A stretch of 64,000 nt of DNA from Bradyrhizobium iriomotense (GCF_030160715.1 NZ_BSOW01000020.1:104822-168821), one strand, 5' to 3'. Positions 33,338 to 42,720 are shown, counted from the stretch's first letter. Made by a program: numbers and translations. Notes: generated by a model from the sequence alone, not told the origin.

Positions 33338-34503
33338 GCGGCCACCGGACGTCGGAACAGCCGCGCAATGCGCTCGTTCGATCTGTTGATGGCTTCCGTG
33401 AGGCGGGGGGGCGGCTCGACCACGATGCCGCTGATGATCATCCACAGCCCGACGCCGATCGCGCCCATGACCATCGCATATTGGACCAGCACCGGGCCCG
33501 GCGACTTCACCGCCATCACCGAGCAGGCGAAGCCGGCCATGCGCAGGCCGAACACTGCGAGGATCGAGGTGCCGATCGAGAAATTGCGGCTCTGGCGAGT
33601 GGTGCGCGGCGCACCGAGGAAGGCGAATGTCAGTGCGGCGAAGGCGAACGGATAGATCGGCGCCAACAGGCTGTCATGCAAGGCCGAGCGGAACTGCCCG
33701 GGAATCTGCTTGTAGACCGGGTCGTCCTCGGACGGCGAGAACAGCTCCCAGAGATAGCGTTCGCGAATGCCGAGCGTGACGTCGCGGCCCTGGTTGGAGA
33801 ATTTCGACATGTCGAAGCCGTGGCGGGCGAAGGTTACGAGCGCGGGATCGCGCTTGCCGGCCTCGAAGCGTTGCAGATTGCCGTCCTCCAGCACCAAAAT
33901 GGTCTCGCCGCCGCTCTTCACCACCGTGCCGCGCTCGGCGACGATCGAGTTGCGTTCCTTCGGATCGCGGCGGTCGTCGATGAAAATGCCTGCCATGATG
34001 CCGCCGGGCTGGCGCTCGCGAATCCGGATCGTGAGGTTCTGGTCGAGCTGGGCGAAGCGGCCGGGCTGGAGGATGTTGGTGAGGACGTCGGCGGTGATCT
34101 CCGCGTCCCATTGCTTGATCCGCCGCATCCCGTCGGGGGCAAGATAGGCGGCGATGAAGGCGACCAGCAGCGCCACCACGCAGGTGGCGTAGAAGAACGG
34201 ATAGAACAGCCGGAACGGCGAGAAGCCGGCGGCATTCATCACGATGATCTCGGAATCGGTCGCGAGCTTGTTCAGCGTATGCGAGATCGCGATCATCAGC
34301 GCGATCGGCGAGATGATCAGCACGAGCGCCGGAATCACGAGGCTGGTGATGCCGAGGAAGGTCAGGATGGTCTGCCCCTGACTCGTCATCAGGTCGATGC
34401 CGCGCAACGCCTGCGTAATCCAGATCACGCCGGTGAGGCTGACCAGGACGACCGCAAACGACGCCAGCGTCGTGCGGAAAATATACCTGTCGATTGACCC
34501 CAT
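33334..34503 (-). CDS. lptF: LPS export permease LptF
   Basis: 389 residues of the same permease family as LptG. N-terminal helix IFRTTLASFAVVLVSLTGVIWI, further helices near 50-120, a periplasmic beta-rich domain (residues ~130-265) and C-terminal helices. First gene of the LPS-export cluster; translation is coupled to lptG by ATGA overlap. The start at 34503 is the first Met (MGSIDRYIFRTTLAS), as in relatives. Confidence 0.93.
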   Translation of the reverse strand: MGSIDRYIFRTTLASFAVVLVSLTGVIWITQALRGIDLMTSQGQTILTFLGITSLVIPALVLIISPIALMIAISHTLNKLATDSEIIVMNAAGFSPFRLFYPFFYATCVVALLVAFIAAYLAPDGMRRIKQWDAEITADVLTNILQPGRFAQLDQNLTIRIRERQPGGIMAGIFIDDRRDPKERNSIVAERGTVVKSGGETILVLEDGNLQRFEAGKRDPALVTFARHGFDMSKFSNQGRDVTLGIRERYLWELFSPSEDDPVYKQIPGQFRSALHDSLLAPIYPFAFAALTFAFLGAPRTTRQSRNFSIGTSILAVFGLRMAGFACSVMAVKSPGPVLVQYAMVMGAIGVGLWMIISGIVVEPPPRLTEAINRSNERIARLFRRPVAA

Positions 34504-34841
34504 GCGCTACCGCACGATCCCCACAAGGCCCCTTCTGGGTCCCAAACTCCGGACGTCCCGACCCATCCCGAAAGGGGTCCCCAAGGGTCGTTCTGCCACG
34601 TCTTTCACCAGTTCACAGTCTCACTACCATCCCTTTGATCCGTCAACAAAATGGCTGCCCCGTGGCACCCTCGATACACGGTTAATATTTCCCTCGTTGT
34701 GGCGCGCCGGCCACGGCGGCGCTTGGCATGCGAGGTGCGGACGGGCCATAGTACGGCCCGGATCAGTGAATCGCCGTTCAGCCGGTATCCTCCGCGGTCC
34801 CCGGGGAACGGCAAAAGTCTTGTCTTTTGGAGGAGTTATCC
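34504..34841. other. Divergent promoter region between lptF and pepA
   Basis: 338 bp. It must contain the promoters for the LPS-export operon (left) and pepA-holC (right). The pepA ribosome binding site TTTTGGAGGAG is clear at 34825-34835. I see no convincing RNA gene, terminator or palindrome. Confidence 0.4.
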
Positions 34842-36344
34842 ATGTCCGACGCCGTCAAGGTCGGCTTCGTTCCGTTTTCCGCAGTCCCGCGCGACACGCT
34901 GGTGGCGTTCTGCGATGACGGCTTGCGATTCGGCCCCGCGACCGCCAAGGCACTGGGGGCGGCGGTGGACCTGGTGAAGCGGGCCGCCGCAATGAGCCAG
35001 TTCAAGGGCAAGACGGGCGCGGCGCTCGACATCCTGGCTCCCGAGGGGCTGAAGGCCGGCCGCCTGATTGTGATCGGCACCGGCAAGCCTTCGGCGCTGA
35101 AGCTGAACGACTTCCTGAAGTTCGGTGGCGTGGCGGCCGGCAAGCTGAAGCCCGGCGTGAGCGCCATGACCATCATGGCCGAACTGCCTGACGGCGCCAT
35201 GACTGCGGGGCAGACGGTCGCGATCGGCTCGGGCCTGCGGCTGCGCGCCTATAAATTCGATCGCTACAAGACAAAGAAGAAGGACGGAGAGGAGGGCGGT
35301 GCTTTGCGCGCCGATATCGCGTTCGCCGTCGCTGATTTGGCTGCCGCGAAAAAGGCCTTCGCGCCGGCGGGCCATGTCGTCGACGGCGTGATCATTGCGC
35401 GCGATCTCGTCAACGAGCCGCCGAACGTGCTCTTTCCGGAGGAGTTCGCGCGGCGCGCGAGCCAGCTGCGCAAGCTCGGCGTCAAGGTCGAGGTGCTCGA
35501 CGTCAAGGCGATGCACAAGCTCGGCATGGGTGCGCTGCTCGGCGTCGGTCAGGGCTCGGCGCGGCCGAGCCGCACCGTGATCATGCGCTGGGACGGGGCC
35601 AAGAAAGGCGAGGCGCCGGTCGCCTTCGTCGGCAAGGGCGTCTGCTTCGACACCGGCGGCATCTCGATCAAGCCGGCCGGCAGCATGGAGGACATGAAGG
35701 GCGACATGGGGGGAGCGGCCTGCGTCGTCGGCCTGATGCACGCGCTCGCGGCGCGCAAGGCGAAGGTCAACGCGGTCGGCGCCATCGGTCTCGTCGAGAA
35801 CATGCCCGACGGCAACGCGCAGCGTCCGGGCGACATCGTCACCTCGATGTCGGGTCAGACCATCGAGATCATCAACACCGACGCCGAAGGCCGCCTCGTG
35901 CTGGCCGACGTGCTCTGGTACGTCGCGAAGAGGGTGAAGCCGAAATTCATGGTGGATCTCGCAACGCTCACCGGCGCGATCATGGTCGCGCTCGGCACCG
36001 AGCATGCCGGCATGTTCTCCAACAATGACGAACTCGCCGAACGTCTCCTGACCGCCGGCATCGAGAGCGGCGAAAAAGTTTGGCGCATGCCGCTCGGGCC
36101 CGAATACGACAAGCTGATTGATTCCCAGTTTGCCGACATGAAGAACACCGGCGGCCGCCATGGCGGCTCGATTACCGCGGCGCAGTTCCTGCAGCGCTTC
36201 GTCGACGGCACGCCCTGGGCGCATCTCGACATCGCCGGCACCGCCATGGGCGCGCCGAAGACCGACATCAACCAGAGCTGGGGCTCAGGCTATGGCGTGC
36301 GCCTGCTGGACCGTCTGGTCGCCGACCATTACGAGCGCAAATGA
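34842..36344 (+). CDS. pepA: Leucyl aminopeptidase PepA
   Basis: A 500-residue M17 metallopeptidase. The signature NTDAEGRLVLADVLWY (around residue 348) holds metal ligands. GKGVCFDTGGISIKPAGSM near residue 266 has the other Asp and Lys. It releases N-terminal residues from peptides; in some bacteria it also binds DNA. The ATG at 34842 follows TTTTGGAGGAGTTATCC. holC starts 6 bp after its stop codon, a conserved pair. Confidence 0.97.
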   Translation: MSDAVKVGFVPFSAVPRDTLVAFCDDGLRFGPATAKALGAAVDLVKRAAAMSQFKGKTGAALDILAPEGLKAGRLIVIGTGKPSALKLNDFLKFGGVAAGKLKPGVSAMTIMAELPDGAMTAGQTVAIGSGLRLRAYKFDRYKTKKKDGEEGGALRADIAFAVADLAAAKKAFAPAGHVVDGVIIARDLVNEPPNVLFPEEFARRASQLRKLGVKVEVLDVKAMHKLGMGALLGVGQGSARPSRTVIMRWDGAKKGEAPVAFVGKGVCFDTGGISIKPAGSMEDMKGDMGGAACVVGLMHALAARKAKVNAVGAIGLVENMPDGNAQRPGDIVTSMSGQTIEIINTDAEGRLVLADVLWYVAKRVKPKFMVDLATLTGAIMVALGTEHAGMFSNNDELAERLLTAGIESGEKVWRMPLGPEYDKLIDSQFADMKNTGGRHGGSITAAQFLQRFVDGTPWAHLDIAGTAMGAPKTDINQSWGSGYGVRLLDRLVADHYERK

Positions 36345-36350
36345 CCGGAA

Positions 36351-36803
36351 ATGACTGAGGTTCTGTTCTACCATCTGCAAAACATGACGGTGGAGAACGT
36401 CTTGCCGCCGCTGCTCGAGAAATCGCTCGAGCGCGGCTGGCGCGTCGTGGTGCAGTCGACCTCGGAGGAGCGCGCCGACGCGCTCGACGCGCATTTATGG
36501 ACCTATCGCGACGATTCCTTCCTGCCGCACGCGACATGGCGGGTCGGCGACGCCGCGGAGCAGCCGGTCGTGCTGGCGATCGAGGAGGGCAACCCCAACG
36601 GTGCCAATGTCCGCTTCCTGATCGACAATGCCGCGCTGCCTCAGGATTCGGAGCGTTATGAGCGCATGGTGCTCCTGTTCAACGGCGACGATCCGGATGC
36701 GCTCGCGCTGGCGCGCAGCGCCTGGACGGATTGCAAGACGCGCGGATTTGATGTCACCTATTGGCAGGCCGATGAGCGTGGCCGGTGGCAGCGGCGCAAT
36801 TAG
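36351..36803 (+). CDS. holC: DNA polymerase III subunit chi
   Basis: A 150-residue protein with the chi-family start MTEVLFYHLQN, the helix VLPPLLEKSLERGWRVVV, and the motif LWTYRDDSFLPHA near residue 48, which is the signature of the family. Chi links the clamp loader to SSB. Its position right after pepA is conserved in proteobacteria. Confidence 0.93.
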   Translation: MTEVLFYHLQNMTVENVLPPLLEKSLERGWRVVVQSTSEERADALDAHLWTYRDDSFLPHATWRVGDAAEQPVVLAIEEGNPNGANVRFLIDNAALPQDSERYERMVLLFNGDDPDALALARSAWTDCKTRGFDVTYWQADERGRWQRRN

Positions 36804-36932
36804 CGGTCGCCTGCCAATTAATGATAATTTGCGGCTTTTGGGGTAATGCTGGCCTCTAGCCACGGTCGTGCCGCAAAGTGATGTTGGGACAATCGTTTAG
36901 GGCTGGTCCTTAACGCGGGGTTCGAGTTTATC

Positions 36933-37466
36933 GTGCGACATCAAAGGCTTCCTTCGACGCTTCTCCTGGCGTTGTGCGCGGTTGCGCCGCTGATCGCGGG
37001 CTGCTCCGGCGCATCCGACATGATCTCGAGGGATGCCGAATGGTTCAACAAGCCGGCCCGGCTCTTCATCAAGAACATCTCGATCGAATCCCCGCCGCTG
37101 ACCCCCGACAAGCCCGTGACTGCGGAGGATCTGGTCAGTGCCGACGGCGCCTGTCCGGGCATGGCGCCGGCAGGTGCGCCCGCTGACGCCAACGCCTCGA
37201 GCGCCTCGCCGGCACCGTCAGGCGGAACGGTTGCGCTCGGCCACACCGAATGCGACGTGGTGCGCGGCATCGGCGCGCCGAGCAGCGTCAATCTCTCCAA
37301 TGATCCTGGCGGCAGGCGCGTCGCCGTGGTCACCTGGGCGACCGGTCCGCGCGCCGGCATCTACACCTTCACCGCTGGCCGCCTGTCCTCGATCGAGGGC
37401 GGCCCCGAGCCGGCGGTCGTGCCGAAGGCGGCCAAGCCGAAAGCGAAGAAGAAGCAGGCGACGTAA
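36933..37466 (+). CDS. Hypothetical lipoprotein with Lys-rich C-terminus
   Basis: 177 residues. A signal peptide with a lipobox (LIAGC, Cys24) predicts a lipid-anchored protein. The mature protein has a small domain with conserved-looking GHTECDVVRGIGAPSSVNL, where Gly-Ala-Pro-Ser may begin a short fold. The end is basic (KPKAKKKQAT). The start is a GTG. No known family; alphaproteobacterial outer-membrane lipoproteins of this kind are common. Confidence 0.65.
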   Translation: MRHQRLPSTLLLALCAVAPLIAGCSGASDMISRDAEWFNKPARLFIKNISIESPPLTPDKPVTAEDLVSADGACPGMAPAGAPADANASSASPAPSGGTVALGHTECDVVRGIGAPSSVNLSNDPGGRRVAVVTWATGPRAGIYTFTAGRLSSIEGGPEPAVVPKAAKPKAKKKQAT

Positions 37467-37578
37467 GCGGAAGCTCGTGTCGCGGGCGCGGCGCGCCGTG
37501 GTGTGACGCTGAGCCTGCTTTCTGGCGAAGCAGACATTCGAGCCGCATCTTCACGCTTGGCTGGTTCTATCCAGATCG

Positions 37579-38277
37579 CTATTTCGCGAGCTTCCGTGCG
37601 CGGATAAATATGAAGGCGGGGAGACGGCAAAGTCGTTCATATCCCTTGGCGTCCTTTTCTTTCAGCGCCTCGCTAGGCGTTGGCTCGCTGATCCGCTCGA
37701 TGACAAAGCCCGCTGCTGTCAATGGCTCGGTCAAGTCACGCAGTGGCCTTCGGTAGTAACTCATCTTCTGACCGAGCCAGCCCCATTCCTCTTCGATCAA
37801 CTCCGCGTGCAGGTAACCCGGATCAAGGAGCCCTGCTTGGCGGATGGGGTGATGGGTTGAGAACACCAGTACTCCACCGGGCCGGAGCAGGCGCGACCAT
37901 TCCCGGAACGTATCCGACAGGTCCGCAATGTAATGAAGTACGAGCGAGGAAAGAATTAGATCAAACGCGTCGCCAGGCAGCAGATGTCGCAAATTGCAGA
38001 CATCGCCTTGCACCACGCGCGCACGCCCGCACAATCGCTCATCGGCAAGTCTGACCATACTGAGGCTACAGTCGACGGCGACAACGCGTGCTCCATTGTT
38101 CGCCAACCATTCCGCGTACCAGCCCGGCCCGCAGCCGGCGTCAAGAACATCCTTGTCGGCCACATCGGGTAAGAGGGTCAGCGTTGCCGGGCGCTCGTAA
38201 AGCGCATTCCACGGCCGTTCGTCGATCCCGGCCGCGTAACGCGAAGCGATCTCGTCGTAGTCTGTTGGGGCGGTCAT
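37579..38277 (-). CDS. Class I SAM-dependent methyltransferase
   Basis: A 232-residue protein with the methyltransferase motif I VLDAGCGPGWYAEWLANN near residue 47, the acidic loop VVAVDCSLSMVRLADE, and motif II/III DAFDLILSSLVLHYIADL. It transfers a methyl group from S-adenosylmethionine; substrate unknown. The nearest relatives in my judgement are UbiE-like small-molecule methyltransferases. It stands alone between two lipoprotein genes. Confidence 0.85.
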   Translation of the reverse strand: MTAPTDYDEIASRYAAGIDERPWNALYERPATLTLLPDVADKDVLDAGCGPGWYAEWLANNGARVVAVDCSLSMVRLADERLCGRARVVQGDVCNLRHLLPGDAFDLILSSLVLHYIADLSDTFREWSRLLRPGGVLVFSTHHPIRQAGLLDPGYLHAELIEEEWGWLGQKMSYYRRPLRDLTEPLTAAGFVIERISEPTPSEALKEKDAKGYERLCRLPAFIFIRARKLAK

Positions 38278-38461
38278 TGAAGACGTCGCTCTTGGGCTGC
38301 GCTCGTATACTCTAATCGGCCGAGGCGGGTAAGCGATCTTGCCGATCCAGAGCGGACATTCCGACGTGTCAAAAAGGGCGGTTCAGCAGGAGACTGTGAA
38401 TGGAGCCGCGCAGGTAGGCAGGACCGGGATCGGCGGAAGAAGCCGCCGAGCCTTTCAACGA

Positions 38462-38584
38462 TCATCGATCGGACTTTTTGCCGTTCGCCTGGCCGTACGC
38501 CGGTTTGTTGTCAGGCTCAAATGCGCACGCACTGACCGAGATGCCGATCAGGATCACCCAGGCCGCGGTCGTCCAAAATTTCAT
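38462..38584 (-). CDS. Very small lipoprotein, 40 residues
   Basis: The ATG at 38584 is preceded by GAGGATGAGCAA. The peptide is a signal sequence with lipobox (VSAC, Cys20), then 20 polar residues (AFEPDNKPAYGQANGKKSDR). It is too short for a folded domain; such lipopeptides are often annotated as entericidin-like or hypothetical. Function unknown. Confidence 0.5.
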   Translation of the reverse strand: MKFWTTAAWVILIGISVSACAFEPDNKPAYGQANGKKSDR

Positions 38585-38712
38585 TTGCTCATCCTCAGGG
38601 TATCGGCGGAGCATTCCCGAAGAACACGGGTCTTTGACGTCGCGGTCCGGGCTCGGGTTCAAAGCAGCACATCATGCAGCGCCCGCATTCCAGCGAGGCC
38701 CGGACATTTAAA

Positions 38713-39222
38713 CTAGCGGTTCGCCTTGAAAGCGTCCCATCGCGCCTCTCGCTCTCTTCGGTATTTGGGAGCCTGCTCGGCGACCAAGTCCTCGCGATGG
38801 AGCGGCTTTCCGCAGGACTCGCAGGCCGGACCAAGGCCGGCAGGCTTGCCGCAGGTCAGATGCGTATAGGTCACTGCGCGGCCCTCCTTTGGCGACTTGC
38901 ACCAGGTCTCGCCCCAGGCGCGTAGCGCCAGGATCACGGGATAGAAGGCCTCGCCCTTCTCCGTAAGTTGATATTCATGGCGCAGGGGCCGCTTGTTGTA
39001 GACGCGCCGCTTCACTATTCCATCCGCTTCCAGCTTCTTCAGTCGCGCCGCGATCATTTGCGGTGTTGCACCTGTTTGCGCCTGGATCTCCTCGAAGCGG
39101 TGCATCCGCATGAAGAGCTCGCGTAGGATCAGCACTGTCCAGCGGTCGCCCACGACGCTCTCGGCTCGAGCAACGGGGCAGAGCGTTTGGTCAGCAATGT
39201 TGCCCTTGATCTTGTTCATCAC
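38713..39222 (-). CDS. HxlR family regulator with a Cys-rich C-terminal extension
   Basis: 169 residues. The HxlR winged helix spans about residues 15-105 (CPVARAESVVGDRWTVLILREL, then RFEEIQAQTGATPQMIAARLKKLE, and a wing with RHEYQLTEKGEAF). HxlR proteins are usually 100-130 residues; this one adds a tail with His121, Cys124, Cys134 and Cys137 (THLTCGK, ACESCGK), spaced like a zinc ribbon. It is divergent from the VOC-hydrolase operon with a palindrome in the gap, so it probably regulates that operon and itself. Cys15 could sense electrophiles or redox change. Confidence 0.9.
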   Translation of the reverse strand: MMNKIKGNIADQTLCPVARAESVVGDRWTVLILRELFMRMHRFEEIQAQTGATPQMIAARLKKLEADGIVKRRVYNKRPLRHEYQLTEKGEAFYPVILALRAWGETWCKSPKEGRAVTYTHLTCGKPAGLGPACESCGKPLHREDLVAEQAPKYRREREARWDAFKANR

Positions 39223-39241
39223 GTTTTCTTCATTGCGCTTG

Positions 39242-39262
39242 TTACTATGATTTTCATAGCAA
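39242..39262. promoter_or_regulatory. Palindromic operator in the HxlR / VOC intergenic region
   Basis: TTACTATGA and TCATAGCAA flank TTT: an almost perfect inverted repeat (one mismatch per arm) of 21 bp. It lies 19 bp upstream of the HxlR start and about 70 bp upstream of the VOC gene. It is the obvious binding site for the HxlR regulator; binding is inferred. Confidence 0.65.
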
Positions 39263-39333
39263 ATATGGGACGGCGTCAGTTCGAATGCAACGGGCTGCCT
39301 CGGGCGCCCGGTTCGTCAACGATGGAGCGAACC

Positions 39334-39942
39334 ATGACCAACGAAAGCAGGAGCTCGAAGCCGGGCACAGTCGATATGAAGCTGGAGGTCGCCGTCATTC
39401 CTGTCTCCGACGTCGATCGCGCCAAGCGCTTCTACGAAAAGCTTGGTTGGAGGCTCGATGCCGACTTCGTGAGACCTGACGGGTCTCGGGCCGTACAATT
39501 CACGCCGCCAGGCTCTCCGACCTCGATCCACCTCGGCACCGGCCCAACGTTGCCCCACTTCCTCGTCGTGAACGACATCGAGGCCGCGCGCGCCGAGCTC
39601 ATTTCAAATGGCGTGGATGTCAGCGAAGTTTTTCACCGTGGCCCGCAAGGTCGCGTCCCCGGTCCGGATCCCGACCGTCCCAGCTACGGCTCGCTGGCGA
39701 CATTCAACGATCAGGACGGGAATGTCTGGCTGCTCCAGCAGGTCACGCAGCGGCTGCCGGGTCGCGTCAGCGCGGATCAGGCGACATTCACCTCGCCAGC
39801 CGATCTCGCCGCAGCGCTGCGTCGCGCGGCCGCCGCGCATGGCGAACACGAGAAGCGGACCGGCGGGCACGACGCGAATTGGCCCGACTGGTACGCCGAA
39901 TACATCGTCCGGGAGCAGACCGGCCAAAAATTGCCTGACTGA
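39334..39942 (+). CDS. VOC family (glyoxalase/bleomycin resistance-like) protein
   Basis: About 202 residues. A VOC domain starts at residue 18 with MKLEVAVIPVSDVDRAKRFYEKLGWRL, split here at the second half SIHLGTGPTLPHFLVVNDIEAARAELISNG and the ending NDQDGNVWLLQQV, which carries the metal-binding-type Glu/Gln region. A C-terminal extension of about 60 residues (PADLAAALRRAAAAHGEHEK ... WYAEYIVREQTG) is extra and helical. It probably binds or modifies a small electrophile. Start at 39334 chosen for GATGGAGCGAACC; 39322 is an alternative. Confidence 0.85.
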   Translation: MTNESRSSKPGTVDMKLEVAVIPVSDVDRAKRFYEKLGWRLDADFVRPDGSRAVQFTPPGSPTSIHLGTGPTLPHFLVVNDIEAARAELISNGVDVSEVFHRGPQGRVPGPDPDRPSYGSLATFNDQDGNVWLLQQVTQRLPGRVSADQATFTSPADLAAALRRAAAAHGEHEKRTGGHDANWPDWYAEYIVREQTGQKLPD

Positions 39943-39987
39943 AGCAAATTGAACAGGCCGCCCGGCGGCCCCAAGGAGGCGACAAAA

Positions 39988-40638
39988 ATGACCGAGACCA
40001 CCTATCCACGCGGAAGGACCGCTCTGCTTTTCGTCGATCCCTACAACGATTTCCTGTCCGAGGGCGGCAAGGTCTATCCGCGCATCAAACCTATTGCCGA
40101 TGAGGTCGGGCTACTCGATAACCTTCGCCGCCTGGACGGCGCCATCCGCGCCGCGGGCATCCAGGTCGTGATCGTCCCACACCGTCGCTGGGAGCCGGGC
40201 GACTATGAGACCTGGGATCATCCCAACCCCACCCAGCGGTCGATCATGACGCGCCACAGTTTTGCGCGGGGCGAGTGGGGCGGCGAATGGCATCCTGATT
40301 TTGCGCCGAAGCCGGGAGACCTCGTCGCCCATGAGCACTGGGGACAAAGCGGGTTTGCCAACACTGATCTCGATCTGCTGCTGAAGCAGAAGCGCATCAC
40401 GCACGTGATCGTGGTCGGCCTGCTCGCCAATACCTGCATCGAGTCCACGGCCCGCTACGCCATGGAGCTCGGTTATCACGTTACGCTGGTGCGCGACGCC
40501 ACCACCGCTTTCACACACGAAATGATGCACGCCGCTCACGAACTGAACGGCCCCACCTACGCCCACGCGATCCGGACAACCGCGGAGGTGATCGCGGCTC
40601 TGCCGACCGCATCTCTTGCCGAGGAGATCATCAAATGA
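39988..40638 (+). CDS. Isochorismatase-family cysteine hydrolase
   Basis: 216 residues. The Asp of the triad is Asp17 (FVDPYNDF), and the nucleophile is Cys150 in GLLANTCIESTARYAMELG, as in active cysteine hydrolases. The usual Lys position in the strand before (AHEHWGQSGF) is occupied by His117. ATG at 39988 follows AAGGAGGCGAC. It starts 45 bp after the VOC gene and overlaps the epoxide hydrolase gene (ATGA). It may hydrolyse an amide or isochorismate-like compound. Confidence 0.85.
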   Translation: MTETTYPRGRTALLFVDPYNDFLSEGGKVYPRIKPIADEVGLLDNLRRLDGAIRAAGIQVVIVPHRRWEPGDYETWDHPNPTQRSIMTRHSFARGEWGGEWHPDFAPKPGDLVAHEHWGQSGFANTDLDLLLKQKRITHVIVVGLLANTCIESTARYAMELGYHVTLVRDATTAFTHEMMHAAHELNGPTYAHAIRTTAEVIAALPTASLAEEIIK

Positions 40639-42008
40639 CCAGGCAATCGAAGAAACCAATTGCAATCGCCACGGTGCAAGCGAACCAGGAAACTATCGAT
40701 CACGGCAGGCGCAAGCTGCTGGTCGGCGCTGTCACGGGACTTGCTGCTGCGGGGGCCGCCAGTCTGTTTACGATCCGCCCGGCGCCGGCCGCAACGAACG
40801 ACGAGATCCGTCCGTTCCACATCGATGTTCCCGAAGCCGATCTCGCCGACCTACGCCGTCGCCTGGCGGCGACCCGGTGGCCTGAGAAAGAAACGGTTGC
40901 CGACGACTCACAGGGCGTGCCGCTCGCGATGCTGCAGGATCTCGTCCGCTATTGGCAGACCGACTACGACTGGCGGAAGGTCGAGGCTCGACTCATCGCC
41001 CTGCCGCAGTTCATGACCGAAATCGACGGGCTCGACATCCATTTCATCCACGTCCGTTCGAAACATGAAAACGCGTTGCCGATGGTCGTGACGCATGGCT
41101 GGCCCGGCTCGGTCATCGAGCAGATGAAGATCATCGATCCCTTGACCAACCCGACCGCATACGGCGGCAGCGCGGAAGACGCCTTCCATCTGGTGATCCC
41201 GTCGATGCCCGGCTACGGGTTCTCCGGCAAGCCGACCACGACGGGCTGGAATCCGCAGCGTATCGCGGGCGCCTGGATCGTGCTGATGAAGCGGCTTGGC
41301 TACAAGAAGTTCGTTGCGCAGGGCGGCGATTGGGGGTCGCCGGTTTCCAACGAAATGGCAAAGCTGGGCGCGCCCGAACTACTCGGCATCCATGTCAACC
41401 TGCCTGGCGTCGTTCCGCCCGAGATCTTCAAGGCGGTCGCATCGGGTGGTCCCGCCCCGGACAATCTTTCTGCGGATGAGCAACGCGCCTTCGATCAGCT
41501 CAAGGTCCAGTTCACCAAGCGGCGTGCTTACGCGCAGATCATGGGCACGCGTCCCCAAACGCTGGCAGCGTTGACGGATTCGCCGGCCGGTCTTGCGGCC
41601 TGGCTGCTCGACCACGGTGACGGCTATGCCCAGCCGGCATCGGCGATGCAATCGGCGGTGCTCGGACGCGCCGTCGACGGGCACTCCGCCGGCGCGCTGA
41701 CGCGCGACGACGTGCTCGACAACATCACACTCTACTGGCTGACCAACACCGCGATTTCCTCGGCGCGGCTCTACTGGGAAAACAAGGCCAACCTCTATTT
41801 GCCTGCAGGCGTGCCGATCCCGGCCGCCGTAACGGCGTTTCCTGGCGAGAGCTTCGTGGCGCCGCGGAGCTGGGCCGAGAAGGCCTATCCTAAGTTGATC
41901 TACTTCCATCAGGCCGAGGCGGGCGGTCACTTCGCGGCGTGGGAGCAACCCGATATCTTCAGCCGCGAGGTGCGCGACGCGTTCCGGCCTCTTCGCAAGA
42001 CAATCTGA
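40635..42008 (+). CDS. Tat-exported epoxide hydrolase
   Basis: 457 residues. A twin-arginine type signal (GRRKLLVGAVTGLAAAGAAS, Arg25-Arg26) is followed by the epoxide hydrolase N-terminal domain (PFHIDVPEADLADLRRRLA) and an alpha/beta hydrolase core. Oxyanion motif HGWPGS is near 154, nucleophile Asp232 in GGDWGS, and the catalytic His lies in GGHFAAWEQP near residue 432. It should open epoxides by water. It is translationally coupled to the preceding hydrolase gene and belongs to the HxlR-controlled patch. Confidence 0.9.
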   Translation: MTRQSKKPIAIATVQANQETIDHGRRKLLVGAVTGLAAAGAASLFTIRPAPAATNDEIRPFHIDVPEADLADLRRRLAATRWPEKETVADDSQGVPLAMLQDLVRYWQTDYDWRKVEARLIALPQFMTEIDGLDIHFIHVRSKHENALPMVVTHGWPGSVIEQMKIIDPLTNPTAYGGSAEDAFHLVIPSMPGYGFSGKPTTTGWNPQRIAGAWIVLMKRLGYKKFVAQGGDWGSPVSNEMAKLGAPELLGIHVNLPGVVPPEIFKAVASGGPAPDNLSADEQRAFDQLKVQFTKRRAYAQIMGTRPQTLAALTDSPAGLAAWLLDHGDGYAQPASAMQSAVLGRAVDGHSAGALTRDDVLDNITLYWLTNTAISSARLYWENKANLYLPAGVPIPAAVTAFPGESFVAPRSWAEKAYPKLIYFHQAEAGGHFAAWEQPDIFSREVRDAFRPLRKTI

Positions 42009-42128
42009 AATCTTCGGCGCGTATGGCGCGCGCCGATAAGACCACGAGCACACACAGCAGATCGAGCGGCGGCGCTACGGCACTGATCACCAACTCATCT
42101 CGCTCAAGCGTCGGGAAAGGAGATCGTC

Positions 42129-42422
42129 ATGACCACTCTCGTGATTATGGGAACCTTCGAAGTCGCGCCGGGAAAGCGGGATCAGGTCGTTCCGCTGTTA
42201 ATGGCCCATCGCGCGCGATGCCTGAAAGACGAGCCCGGCACGCTGCAGTTCGAAGTGGTGCTTCCCCGTGACGAGGAGTCGAAACTTCTGATTTACGAGG
42301 TCTACGAGAACGATGAGGCCTTCGAGGTTCACCGAAATGGCGCATCCATCGCGCAGTGGCGAGAAGCGACTGCCGGATTGGGCGTCAAGGTCGTTGCAAC
42401 AAAGTGCACGCCCGTTGAGTAA
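42129..42422 (+). CDS. ABM-family small monooxygenase (quinol monooxygenase-like)
   Basis: A 97-residue dimeric ferredoxin-like fold protein: MTTLVIMGTFEVAPGKRDQV, a central helix DEPGTLQFEVVLPRDEES, and YEVYENDEAFEVHRNGA. It resembles YgiN/ABM enzymes that oxidise aromatic or quinol compounds without cofactor. The start follows AAAGGAGATCGTC. It lies 120 bp downstream of the epoxide hydrolase on the same strand and probably belongs to the same detoxification patch. Confidence 0.8.
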   Translation: MTTLVIMGTFEVAPGKRDQVVPLLMAHRARCLKDEPGTLQFEVVLPRDEESKLLIYEVYENDEAFEVHRNGASIAQWREATAGLGVKVVATKCTPVE

Positions 42423-42720
42423 TGCGCTGGCACGGTATCGTGCCGACCTGACGCCGATCTTAGGCGATCGGCTTCAAGCCAACCTTCAGCACAATGTCGT
42501 CTGCGGCCGCGCATCCGTGCGATGATACCGAATGTCCACTCTCGGTTCCCCGAGGTAACCGGAACTCCATCCCACAGCAGCTTCAGCGCCGTGACGACCA
42601 GTAAATCCGTTGCAGGCGCGCGGGCTGCCGTCATAATTCCGTAATTCTACGGCATCGAACCTTTCTGCGGTCAGCCCTCTTGTCCAGGATGGGACGCCGC
42701 CATTGCGGGGAGCTGGGGTT

